Source: Athripsodes cinereus (Eukaryota; Arthropoda; Insecta; Trichoptera; Leptoceridae). From it: a stretch of 64,000 bases of DNA. Made by a program: the position numbers and the translations under genes. Location: contig OX388314.1 in the NCBI GenBank assembly GCA_947579605.1, positions 26,980,000 through 27,043,999 of the forward strand, given 5' to 3'. The notes below the pieces were generated by a model. The model saw nothing but the letters and a program-made list of their open reading frames with translations, did no database searches and had not been told where the DNA came from. Positions 55,094 to 64,000 of the stretch are shown one piece after another; position 1 is the stretch's first letter, and every line of letters begins with the position of its first letter.

Positions 55094-55324
55094 ATATAGT
55101 AGTAGAATATACCATGAAGAACGACATGAAAATTACAACGTCAAATAATTTTATTTCTAAAGAACTATGAGTTTGTACAATGTTTGTTAAATGCTTTTGA
55201 CTATTGTTAGTTGCATTATTTTTCATTTTTTTAACTTAAACGATATCAACGTAAAATGGCGTTGTTTTGGTTTAACAAAAAATTGACATGTTTAATATAA
55301 CAAAATATATACCTACGCGGTTTC

Positions 55325-55380
55325 AGGATATACATATGTGCGTGTGCGTGCGTATGTGTGTGTGTGTGTGTGTGCGTGTG
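55325..55380. repeat. (TG)n/(GTGC)n microsatellite
   Basis: 'gtgtgtgtgtgtgtgtg' with GC variants at both ends. Confidence 0.95.
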
Positions 55381-55683
55381 GACAAATTGTAATGCAACGT
55401 TTGGGTCTTAGGTCTATCTATCATCCGATTTCCCAGTAAAAAGGTGTTTTCAGCTTCCTTCTGAAGCCATAATAAAAGAAAACGAGGACTACACTTTGTT
55501 CATAAGTCATTTTAGCCAAATTTCTACATGGTGTAGTTTTGCTCCAAAATGTGGATAAATATATATACCTATATGAATATGTACGTATGCGCAATCGGTC
55601 TACCATATTGGACCAACATTACTTCCGGTCGCACTATGGACAGAAACATCAAGTTTAATAGGATTTATTAAATATATACGGAC

Positions 55684-55770
55684 ATGTTATAAACATGCAG
55701 ATGGTCTTCTCCGTATCAATAAAGAATAAGACAATCAGAATGGGTGGCATGCCTCTGCTGAATGTTAATT
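55684..55770 (-). repeat. Dispersed repeat DR250, middle fragment
   Basis: 'gttataaacatgcagatggt' and 'aatgggtggcatgcctc'. A tail scrap of the 28815 type lies on the minus strand at 55938-55975 ('ttttatcgcaaaggcgcgat'). Confidence 0.55.
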
Positions 55771-56176
55771 TTTATATATTCATTAATTTATTCGTTCTTT
55801 ACTACACATTGATTAGTGCCTACAAAGAATTCCATAGAAAGTTCAAATAAATTACATTTTTAATTATTCATTCATTATTGTAAATTATTAGAAACAATTC
55901 CGCAAAAGTTCAAATTAAATACAAGCAATACACAGAGAGCGATTTTATCGCAAAGGCGCGATCTCTTCCAACCACTTACTTTTTACAGAACACTCGAAAT
56001 CTTGCAGAAAAAAGAGTAAGATACCTTTTCCTTGCCGAAGACTAAGCAACGTAACGGGTTTCTGTTTTTTAGAAAATAAAAATAAAATGACATTTAATTT
56101 ATAGAAGCGATCGATAAAATATTTAAATAATTAAAAAAAATACAAAGTTATATTTTAAGGTTATAATATAAATCTA

Positions 56177-56254
56177 CAGCCTTAGTCAAAACACATTTAA
56201 ACGTCTAATAGTCGTACGACTACATAACGCTAAAATGTGTTTTGACTACGGCTG
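56177..56254. mobile_element. Short foldback, 22-bp arms
   Basis: 'cagccttagtcaaaacacat' and its inverse at 56235-56254 (one or two changes), loop with 'gtcgtacgac' palindrome. Confidence 0.75.
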
Positions 56255-56604
56255 CTGATGAAAGTAAGATTTTTTTTTTTTTTTTTGTCTCCTTTTGAAT
56301 GTTTACAATCCTACTGTGCGTCGGTCCATTCAGGTGCAGTGAAATTGGCTTCATGTTTTTCTGTTTATGTCAGCGAAACGAAAAAATACCATTACACAGT
56401 GGAATATGTTGTTATTTTTAATTCGCAAAATCAAAAATACAGAACAGAGAGGCGAATAACATGAAATACGGCGAACCAGTGAAATATATCGTGTGGTATA
56501 GTACCTACAATATATTTAAAATCTACTCTATCACTTTTATACAAGCATGCTTTGTAGAATATTTCTAAATACTCGTATATTACGATATTGCTCTAATACA
56601 GATA

Positions 56605-56825
56605 GTTGGTCCACCACTCTTTTCAGCAAGTTATTCAGCATCCTGCTAAAGGTAGGTATTCGTAAATCTTTCATTGTAATACAATAATTGACATTTTAAT
56701 TCGGCGATGAGGTGTACCCATTCTAAACATCATAACTTTTATTGGCACAGAAAAGATTTCTTGATTGTTTATTGCTTGCAATTAGTCTGCTGGCTGGACA
56801 CTCTGTGAAAAATAACGTGTTGGTA
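56605..56825 (+). repeat. Dispersed repeat DR250, old copy
   Basis: Family words from 'ttggtccaccactcttt' to 'ctgctggctggacactctgt' and 'cgtgttggtata'. Confidence 0.6.
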
Positions 56826-56949
56826 TAAATAAACAAACGTAATAAAAAACTGATCTTTTTGCTTAATTTGTATTTATTCGTAGAGTCCCTGAAAGAGTCA
56901 TCCATTATCAGTACGTTTTCGAGCGTCATGTAAAAGACACAAATTCTGG

Positions 56950-57105
56950 GGTAACCGGCTGCATATAGAAATAATAATGCATGCTAACAAAAAGTAATGA
57001 CGTTCAAGGTGGATGTCAAGCCTCATCCCTGAATTTAAGATGTAAAATATCTTTATTTTTTTCAAACACCTGCCTTTTGCACGAGACCAATTCTTTGCGG
57101 GAAAA
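56950..57105 (-). repeat. Dispersed repeat DR250, partial
   Basis: 'aagcctcatccctgaattta', 'aacacctgccttttgcac' and 'gagaccaattctttgcggg'. A 5' scrap in plus orientation precedes it at 56895-56945. Confidence 0.6.
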
Positions 57106-57532
57106 TTTTTATTTTTTTTCAACCTTATATAAATAAATGTGAAAGTTTTTATGTTTAAATTGGATTTATAGCCAATCCATGCATTATCAAAAATTAAACC
57201 GAGGCACTTAAATACGTTTGTACTTGTATCTATAAACAAACATCAAATTTTTATTTTTTAAATAAATTCAAAAATTGGTTTTTCATTATTATTTATGCAG
57301 AGTTGCAAATGATAGAATGTGGTTTGAGGGGACGGGAGTTTGATCATTTTAATTATAAATTTAATTATCATTTTTTTTAATACCCACAACTGGGAGAGGG
57401 GGGCAGTACAGCATTAATAGGGCTCTGGTGGTTTCGGATGGTGGTATAGACACCGAAGTACTATGTTTAGAGTTCGATTGAAATTGAAAAATGCAAAGAG
57501 AAAATTTGTCACAATTTCAAACTTAACTTATA

Positions 57533-57992
57533 AAATAAAGTTCTACAACTCTATAAGTAAAAATGCCTTTTATTCGAGAAATTTGCATTTTTGTAATTTT
57601 GATATATTTATCATACTTGAAAAACACAACAGATAGTGAAATATAATATAATACAATACGATTAGTTAATCAATTTTAAATATTTATTTGTGAAATTAAA
57701 AATAGGTACATTTTTATACTTAGATCTATCATGTTCGTTGCTAAAACAAATTTGGAATTTACTAGAAATTTATATCCTACCCATCAGGTAACAATAATAC
57801 GGAGAACGTTATTTTTGCTAGTACAGTTGATATATGTAATACAGACATTCGCTTAGTGCCAATGCGTGATTTATAAAGCAAACCGTGTACTTTTTGAATT
57901 ATTTATTTGTTTGTGGATTTCAAAGAGTGACGTTGATCTTGTGTATTACGAAATAAATCAATATTTCAAATATTCGACTTGTTGAGCCATGG
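57533..57992. mobile_element. TIR element, family 'CCATARCTCRACARGT', copy 3
   Basis: 'tacaactctataagtaaaaa' is mirrored loosely by 'cgacttgttgagccatgg'. It shares 'ttattcgagaaattt' and 'acacaacaga' with copies 1 and 2. Confidence 0.5.
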
Positions 57993-58067
57993 AACTGAAC
58001 CGAAAGCAGAAGCTCTTGAAAGTCGGCCAGCGATAAATAAAGTGGATGTGAAAGTACATAATAATCG

Positions 58068-58608
58068 ATGGTATAAAGCACAAAAGACACATGTCCACAT
58101 TTGACACTTTCAAGAAAACAGGTTTTTAAAGTTTGAGATTCTCAATTAATTCACTAACTTCAAATTAATGCAGAAGGTGTTGAAAATCATAACCTTTGTT
58201 CTCTTTTAATGTCATTTATTACTTATTTTTTATTATATTTTTAACCAGAATGTCAAGAATTAGTATTTTTAGATGATGGTCATGGACATGTGTTTGGAAG
58301 TGTTATGGAAGTGCCGCTCACGGCGACTATTGGGATGCGTTTATGCGTGCACAGATGACACATGTCCGTCCTAGATGGACATCTGTTTTGTAGAATCTTC
58401 ATATCTTATGTGACATGTGACATCTGTGCACAAAATAAAGTGAATTTGTGGACATGAGACATTTGGTTTTTGTTAAATATTTCAATAATGATATTAAGAT
58501 TGTTGGTAACATTTAGTCAGGACAAAGATGGCGTTGCAACCGATCTTGTACATGTATTAACTCATTTTACCTAAAATGTGGACATGTGTCTTTTGTGCTT
58601 TATACCAT
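58068..58608. mobile_element. Inverted-repeat element, ends ATGGTATAAAGCACAAAAG
   Basis: 'atggtataaagcacaaaaga' plus 'cacatgtccacattt' (37 bp) is perfectly mirrored at 58572-58608. 'tggacat(g/c)tg' words recur inside. No coding frame. Confidence 0.85.
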
Positions 58609-58609
58609 G

Positions 58610-59780
58610 GAAATATGAGTTCTTAATTATTATAAATAAATAAATACTATTTGCAAATGTAAATTTTATTAATTTGATATTTATATCATGAGCGAAATCG
58701 AGTAAAATTACACTTGTAATAATTATGACTAGGTATGTACATAATATAATTCGTTAGTTTAAAGATTCACGTACTTAAAGGTATGGGTTTATAGATATAT
58801 AATATGGATAAAATTAAAATAATATGTTCGTTTATACATAATGAATGTAACCTAGTTTTAATTAAACAAGCTATACTCTTCTCATTTTAATTAACATGCC
58901 AATACCAAGTGAAATAATTAATTACGATGAGTTTCCATTAAACTTTTAACTCAAAGCTTGAATCTCTACTTGGTACGAGTACTATGTAGGTACCTACTTG
59001 TTGTACACCTCCGCTAGAGCTTTCTGATGAACTTTCAAAGGAAGTTGAAACAATTTCAGAATTCAGGTAGACTGTAAATTAATATATTATTCATTTTTCA
59101 GGACACAAAGCGGGAAGGTATAAGGTAATTTTTATTAATTTTTCAAATGAAAATGAAACATGACATAATTATTACTGGTAGCATGAATTGATGGATAACA
59201 CGAATATAATATGTATGAAGATTTTAGCTTCAGAAAACTTACCTATCCTATTTTTTATCGTGGTATGTTTATCAAGTGTTGACAAGCGCGTATTTGTAAG
59301 TATGTGTTATCTTTTTTGTTTTGTTTCATCTACTGATTGTATTTTTGTCAACCTATTGTTGTTACTACTAGAAGTTTTAAGTTTATACATGTATTGTGCT
59401 TGTTGTTTTATTTAAATATTAAAATAAAAACTAAGTTAATGTTATGTATATTTCATCATGCCTTAAATTTAAACGAACAAATGATTGATGAAGCAATTGG
59501 AATTCTCCCCAAATACAAGCTATGATCATATACGGGAATATTTATCCATATTCTGATTAATGTCATTATGTAGTTATTTTTTAATTGTTCAATTTTAATT
59601 GTGGATTTGTAGTGACTATTTATTTTTAGTGTTGTTCATTTGTATTACTACTGTTTTATTCTTATTTTATAAATTAAATTAAATTTTATTATAGATGACA
59701 ACCTTATGGGCTTAAAATATTGTGATCAGTGCAAATTGTGCGCACTTTTAAATAGGGTAAACCATTGTTTATATTTTGTC
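58610..59780. other. No recognisable gene
   Basis: Open frames at 59188-59525 are short, hydrophobic by composition and without a family signature. Confidence 0.4.
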
Positions 59781-59960
59781 TCTTGTATATTGTTTCAATT
59801 TACATGTATTATCTGAAGTGTGTCATTGGTGAATGAATAAATAAATAAATTTGTTTATTTATTTATACAATGAACGGCTATGAAAGCCTTTGACGTGAAA
59901 AAAAAATACATTATAATTACACAGAGATAATAAAACAAATTACAAAAAAAACACTGTCAC
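59780..59960. repeat. Two LINE 3' tails, tail to tail
   Basis: A plus-strand tail ('gaatgaataaataaataaat', 59832-59851) meets a minus-strand tail ('gtttatttatttataca' then 'aacggctatgaaagccttt', 59853-59890). The second has the ACGGCT..AGCCTTT hairpin of the 7.7-kb LINE. Confidence 0.6.
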
Positions 59961-60397
59961 ATAATTAACAGTCCAGTATACTATGCAGAAACAGCATATA
60001 AAATATTGTAATTAGGTAGTTAAAAAAAAATATTTTGAACATTTGAGTTGTCAGACTTTGAAAACGCTGAAGATAATAAATGAATAAATTATTGGACTCA
60101 GTCTCTTTCTACACTGGACACTCTCGGCTATCGATTTAGCAATTATATTTTCATAATAATTAATATAATTACATAATTTGCATTTCCTTCAATGTTGTGC
60201 AGTTGTGTCGCGTTGATTTCATTATTAGTGTAATGAAATTTCTATTCGATGAAAATCGACAAAATCAAAATATTCTAACTTACAAGCTTAAAAGCTGAGG
60301 GAATATTCTAGAATCTAGAACTTACGTTGCTTCATTCACGAATTGTAAATGTGACGTCAAAACTTCGATTAATTTTCAAATATTGTATTTTTGGTTT

Positions 60398-60622
60398 TTC
60401 GTGGAACACCCGGTAAAAAATTGGTCTCCCGCTCTTTCTCGTAAGTTTTCGAGTGTCCTGTAAAAAACAGGTGTTCAAAAAAATAAAGACATTTCACTAT
60501 TTAGATTCAGCGATGAGTCTTAATTATTTGGCACGGAGAGGACACCTTGCATGTTTGTTACGTGCAGCTGGTCTGCTGGCTACTCTACTTGTGGGATGTG
60601 CCGTGGTGGTATAGTAGTAGTA
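60398..60622 (+). repeat. Dispersed repeat DR250, near full copy with internal deletion
   Basis: From 'cgtggaacacccggtaaa' to 'gtggtatagtagtagtacc'; it lacks about 30 bp around the 'gccacccatcctgaatg' block. Confidence 0.8.
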
Positions 60623-60689
60623 CCTATATTTTAATTATCATAAATAATTTATTACAATAATTATTGTAATATCCCATTTTCAATCGTTA

Positions 60690-60770
60690 TCACGTGGGGT
60701 TTCTGATGAAAAAATAGTTCTCTCACTCATTTCTGTAAGTTTTCGAATGTTCTGTAAGAAGCAGATATTC
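60690..60770 (+). repeat. Dispersed repeat DR250, 5' fragment
   Basis: 'atagttctctcactcatttc' and 'gttttcgaatgttctgtaag'. Confidence 0.55.
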
Positions 60771-60857
60771 ATAAAACATCACGTTCAAAATATTTAACAT
60801 CTTCAGCAATCACATTCATGCAATTTCTCAAACATGCACGCCGATTTTTCTTGCTTA

Positions 60858-61383
60858 TGTGGTGTTCACATTTGGCGAATTCCAAAATATTTCGCCCGGC
60901 GAAAAAACAAAATTTGCCGGACATCCATTGATCGTCACACCTGTTCACACAGTCCACCGATATAGAAACGATCTGTCAGATGCGCTTTGATTTTGACACT
61001 GTTTTCAAAATGGCGGACGTCGAGATGGAGATCGCGAAGTGTTTATTTTTAGTCGAAAATGTTGTAGTAGATGTTATAAGGCGTCTTTTAATTAAGGAAA
61101 CAAACGCCACAAACCAACAACAAAGATAACAGCTGTCACGAAGCGGGAAACATTATAAAATTTATAGGTTATAAAGTTTTTACTATAGATACGAACGCCG
61201 CGCACATCTGCGCATGCGCAAATCGTTCAATCGGCCGAAAAAGTTGGAAGGTGGTCAACTCGAGACGATATCGTTTCTACTGGTTTTTATCGTTTCAGAC
61301 TAGCTGTCATTTTGTTCACACGGTTCAAATGGCTGGGCATATTTTGGTGCCCTGACGATATTCGCCAAAGTGAGAACACCACA
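60858..61383. mobile_element. PIF/Harbinger-like element, 526 bp, TTA target duplication
   Basis: TGTGGTGTTCACATTTGGCG at 60858 is mirrored by 'cgccaaagtgagaacaccac' at the right. TTA stands on both sides (60855-60857, 61384-61386); a 3-bp TTA/TAA duplication is characteristic of PIF/Harbinger. It also has an inner inverted pair, 'atagaaacgat' and 'atcgtttctac'. It carries only a mini frame. Confidence 0.7.
61011..61130 (+). CDS. 39-codon frame inside the PIF/Harbinger-like element
   Basis: The ATG has a strong context (aaaATGgcg) and the frame reads MADVEMEIAKCLFLVENV, then RRLLIKET, and stops TAA. It could be the remains of a transposase first exon (these often begin with a short acidic/leucine-rich segment before an Arg-rich block). 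No catalytic part is present. Function not known; it may be chance. Confidence 0.3.
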
Positions 61384-61389
61384 TTAACA

Positions 61390-61511
61390 CGCGGTCCTTG
61401 AGAATTTGATTCACATTGTTGTCGGACGTCGCGTTTTCTCCATTTTTCAGATAAATACAATTTCTTCATCATCCATTCGATCCACATGTCCTGCAGGGTT
61501 ATTATTGACAC
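61390..61511 (-). pseudogene. RTE-like LINE fragment interrupted by the Harbinger-like element
   Basis: The minus frame reads LQDMWIEWMMKKLYLSEKW, a decayed form of the 'GHVxRMDxxRMxKKxY' block seen at 1410 and 13620. It runs up to the element boundary at 61384. Confidence 0.45.
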
Positions 61512-61912
61512 AATCTAAATACGATCTTAATCTTGTCATGTTCTTACTCCTACGATGCGCGAAGTGACTATAGTAGAAAATACGTGCATACCACACTGAG
61601 AAAAATACTCACAACGAATCATTGGTACGTATTATCAGATTAGGACCAGAGATAGTACAAACGATTCGTTAGTACGAATCTATAATATTAACTTTTCGCA
61701 AACAAATCATTGGTAAATTTACCAACAATATGTTTGCGAAGAGTTAATATTATAGATTCGTACTAATGAATCGTGTTTACTATCTCTGGTCCTAATCTGA
61801 TAGTACGTACCAATGATTCGTTGTGAAATTTCGTTAGTATTTTTCTCAGTGCAATCTCGCAGTACCTAGAGGTAGACGGATAAAGACAAGATTAAAATCG
61901 TATTTAGATTTT
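61509..61912. repeat. Outer inverted repeat enclosing the palindromic foldback
   Basis: 'atctaaatacgatcttaatc' (61514) is mirrored at 61890-61910 ('gattaaaatcgtatttagat'). The 258-bp palindrome is inserted between the arms. Confidence 0.6.
61594..61851. mobile_element. Foldback 'CACTGAGAAAAATACT', full 258-bp palindrome
   Basis: Nearly every base pairs with its mirror: 'cactgagaaaaatact', 'acgaatcattggtacgta', 'cagattaggaccagagatag', 'atctataatattaac' and 'ttcgcaaac' all recur inverted. 'ca' lies on both sides. The transcript would form a ~120-bp hairpin. Confidence 0.9.
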
Positions 61913-62311
61913 ATCAAGAGTAACCCTGCTATACATTGTAATTCTATCATATCAACTCATTCTCCAAATATCCTCACTCTATCCCGCTATGTTTTGCTAG
62001 CCACTCTTCTCAGCGATGATAAAAGATATCTAACGTAGATATATACAAGTTCAATAATATATTATTATAATTCCAGTGTTGACTTCCCGATAGTGTTTAC
62101 ACTTGTCCCGCGCAGAGGGCTCTGGCAATTTCCGGTTCCATTCTGCCACTCCCGAGGAGAGAGTGTCAACTACCTGCTATTTCCGGTGCGGTTAGACTTA
62201 TTATATACTATTGATGGATACTGTATAATCTATATCAATAGTTATATACATCGAACACACCTTTCTATTGATAACATACGATACATAATATAACATACAT
62301 AATTATGGTCA

Positions 62312-62662
62312 ATTCACACAGATCGAGCTAGTATCGAACAAAGATATGAGCCTTGCCCTACAAAACGATATACACATATTTAATGCACGAAAAACAATAT
62401 AATACATATTATACCCTTCTTCTTCTTTTAGTGTCGGTCAGCAAATGATAAAATAACAAAGAACAATCAAATTCATATCTTTATTCCCATTCCCTCCCAG
62501 AAAGCCACGACCTCTCTCGCAGCTCCCCCCAGGGATTACACCCCAATCCAGGACAATTTGAAAAAGGTCATTCTTCATTTTGTCCTGACCGGGAATTGAA
62601 TCCGAAACATTGTGATTCAAAGACAAGAGCTTAACCTCTGCGCCACGCAGTTTGTCCGCCGG
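62312..62662 (-). mobile_element. tRNA-derived SINE, uninterrupted copy
   Basis: Read on the minus strand: head near 62662, box A TGGCGCAGAGG, box B-like GGATTCAATTCC, then 'tcaaattgtcctggattggg', a GC-rich body and the 3' end 'gatctgtgtgaattg' at about 62312. It matches the split copy at 41815-42567. The open frame 62438-62665 is a shadow. Confidence 0.85.
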
Positions 62663-62669
62663 CAAAGAA

Positions 62670-63540
62670 AAGGCTTTAATATTTTAGTAATCATTAAACG
62701 TCCCTATGAGACATTTTAGTCAGCGGTCAGATATATCAATCAAACTGAAAATCTTAATTTATTTATTATTATAACGATTATCAAAAGTCAAGTGGATGAC
62801 ATAAACTGCAATGAATATGACATAAAAGCAAGTGGATGGCATCCAATTAAATAAGAATGTTGTGGGAATGTGTGATTCGATTGACGCGAAATCGCTCTGA
62901 ATGGAGGTAGTTGGTTTTTGCCAGGGAATTTGATGACAATAACATAAAAAATATTTGAAAGTATATTGTGGAAATAGCTGACTCTTTTAGTATCGTAATT
63001 GGAGGTGGCTACTTTCTGCTTTATGCTCTCAAAAGGAACATTGAAGGGCGAGAAGAAACTTTAAGGTAATAATTATGCAAATTTTCGACTCAAATTCAGC
63101 TTTATAACTTTACGTGGATATAATTTGAGTACCTAAGATAAATTATTTATGTTAAACTTAACGCTAGTGATGGTATTTCGACATCTATCTGTTATGTAAT
63201 ACCCGTAATCATTGTAATCGGTACATGGATTCAGTGATACGCGATACTTGTTGAAAAGTTGGTATCCAAATGGTCAGATTTGAAGTGTTTTGTTTTTAGA
63301 TTAAGGTAGAAAATAAGTAAAGTTATAATTGTTTAAATGTTTGCCCAAGCACAGGCTTGTGATCTATTTGTGTAACATTTTGTATTTATATTTAAAAAAA
63401 AAATCATGTTTAGTTTCAGTTTTTTGTATATTATGTTAATAATATTTTCAAGTATTTGCTTTTCTAATGACTAAATTTAAGTACATTTTAAAAACATAGT
63501 CTTGAAAAAATTTCTAGGAACTCTCTTAGGTCTTACTTCT
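62670..63540. other. No recognisable gene
   Basis: AT-rich; no element ends or coding signature noticed. Confidence 0.4.
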
Positions 63541-63542
63541 AC

Positions 63543-63685
63543 TACAACTATACCATCACGGCATATCACGCAAGTCAGCAGACCAGCTACATGTAATAAA
63601 CATGCAATCTGTCCTCTCCATGCCGACAAAAAGTTAAGAGATTCAGGAGGTTGGGCAAACCTCTTATGGAAAAGAGTGAGAGGCT
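63543..63685 (-). repeat. Dispersed repeat DR250, partial
   Basis: 'ataccatcacggcatatcac', 'gcatgcaatctgtcctctcc' and 'gcaaacctcttatgg'. Confidence 0.65.
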
Positions 63686-63747
63686 GAGACTCACAAGTAT
63701 AGGGAGGGAATATATAAATAAATAACTCTTATCAGAATGTAAAAACG

Positions 63748-63912
63748 TTGTATGGTAATAGGAACGCCAAAATATGGGCTTATTGCGTATGTATGGTAAC
63801 ACAAACGCCAAAATATGGGCTTATTGCGTATGTATGGTAACACAAACGCCAAAATATGGGCTTATTGCGTATGTATGGTAACACAAACGATAAAATATGG
63901 GCTAATTGCGTA
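63748..63912. repeat. Tandem array, four copies of a 41-bp unit
   Basis: The word 'aaaatatgggcttattgcgt' recurs every 41 bp (ggg at 63776, 63817, 63858, 63899). The first and last units are slightly diverged. Confidence 0.95.
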
Positions 63913-64000
63913 TGCGATTTCTTACAGCCAATGCGAAGTACGAATAGTGATACAATTTTTAACGTGTACGGGTTATATTATCCGTTACCGAATAACGAGT

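Noticed and set aside
59188..59525. Short hydrophobic protein gene
   Set aside because: Composition follows the T-rich sequence; no start context, partner exon or family motif supports it.
62438..62665. 75-codon minus frame
   Set aside because: It overlaps a tRNA-derived SINE, including its box A and box B.

Overview
The window looks like an AT-rich, intron/intergenic or heterochromatin-like stretch of an arthropod, most likely insect, nuclear genome. The evidence is indirect: a Ty3/gypsy LTR retrotransposon, a CR1/Jockey-type LINE, RTE-, R1- and CR1/L2-like LINE debris, tRNA-derived SINEs, hAT, pogo/Tigger-like, PIF/Harbinger-like and unclassified inverted-repeat elements, frequent TAGGTACCTA-type words and (AAATA)n LINE tails. 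I lean towards Hemiptera but the sequence does not prove an order. I found no host protein gene, rRNA, functional tRNA or CRISPR array. Almost every base I can assign belongs to a transposable element or a tandem repeat.

Layout. 0-7.5 kb: decayed copies of an abundant ~250-bp dispersed repeat, a tRNA-like SINE head, an RTE-like fragment, and a foldback element split by a LINE tail. 7.7-12.1 kb: a nearly complete CR1/Jockey-type LINE on the minus strand (ORF1, then ORF2 with endonuclease and reverse transcriptase), broken by one in-frame TGA. 12.1-25 kb: LINE tails, an RTE fragment, a 16 x 46-bp tandem array, foldback hairpins, diverged duplications and an R1-type LINE end. 25-27.5 kb: LINE fragments and a hAT-type element with a perfect 8-bp target duplication that contains a 95-bp tandem array. 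29.9-39.0 kb: a complete Ty3/gypsy element with two identical ~471-bp LTRs, gag, and a pol frame with protease, RT, RNase H and integrase. 39-50 kb: more inverted-repeat elements, a SINE split by a hAT-type MITE, a foldback with a second foldback inside it, a 20-bp phased inverted array and TA-flanked elements. 50.7-58.6 kb: further DNA elements, among them a Tigger/pogo-like remnant with CENP-B-type helix-turn-helix residues and a TA-flanked element that carries a PHD-finger coding fragment. 59-64 kb: LINE tails, dispersed repeats, a PIF/Harbinger-like element, a 258-bp palindrome, an intact tRNA SINE and a 41-bp tandem array.

How the parts work together. The gypsy element encodes Gag and a Pol that seems to be reached by a -1 frameshift. 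The slip heptamer A AAA AAC lies one sense codon before the gag stop, and the protease DTGA motif exists only in the shifted frame. The LINE has the same heptamer directly before its ORF1 stop, and the -1 frame again enters ORF2, whose catalytic Asn motif lies upstream of the first ATG. These two independent A AAA AAC sites are the most interesting signal I see. Most of the rest is non-autonomous and would depend on enzymes encoded elsewhere.
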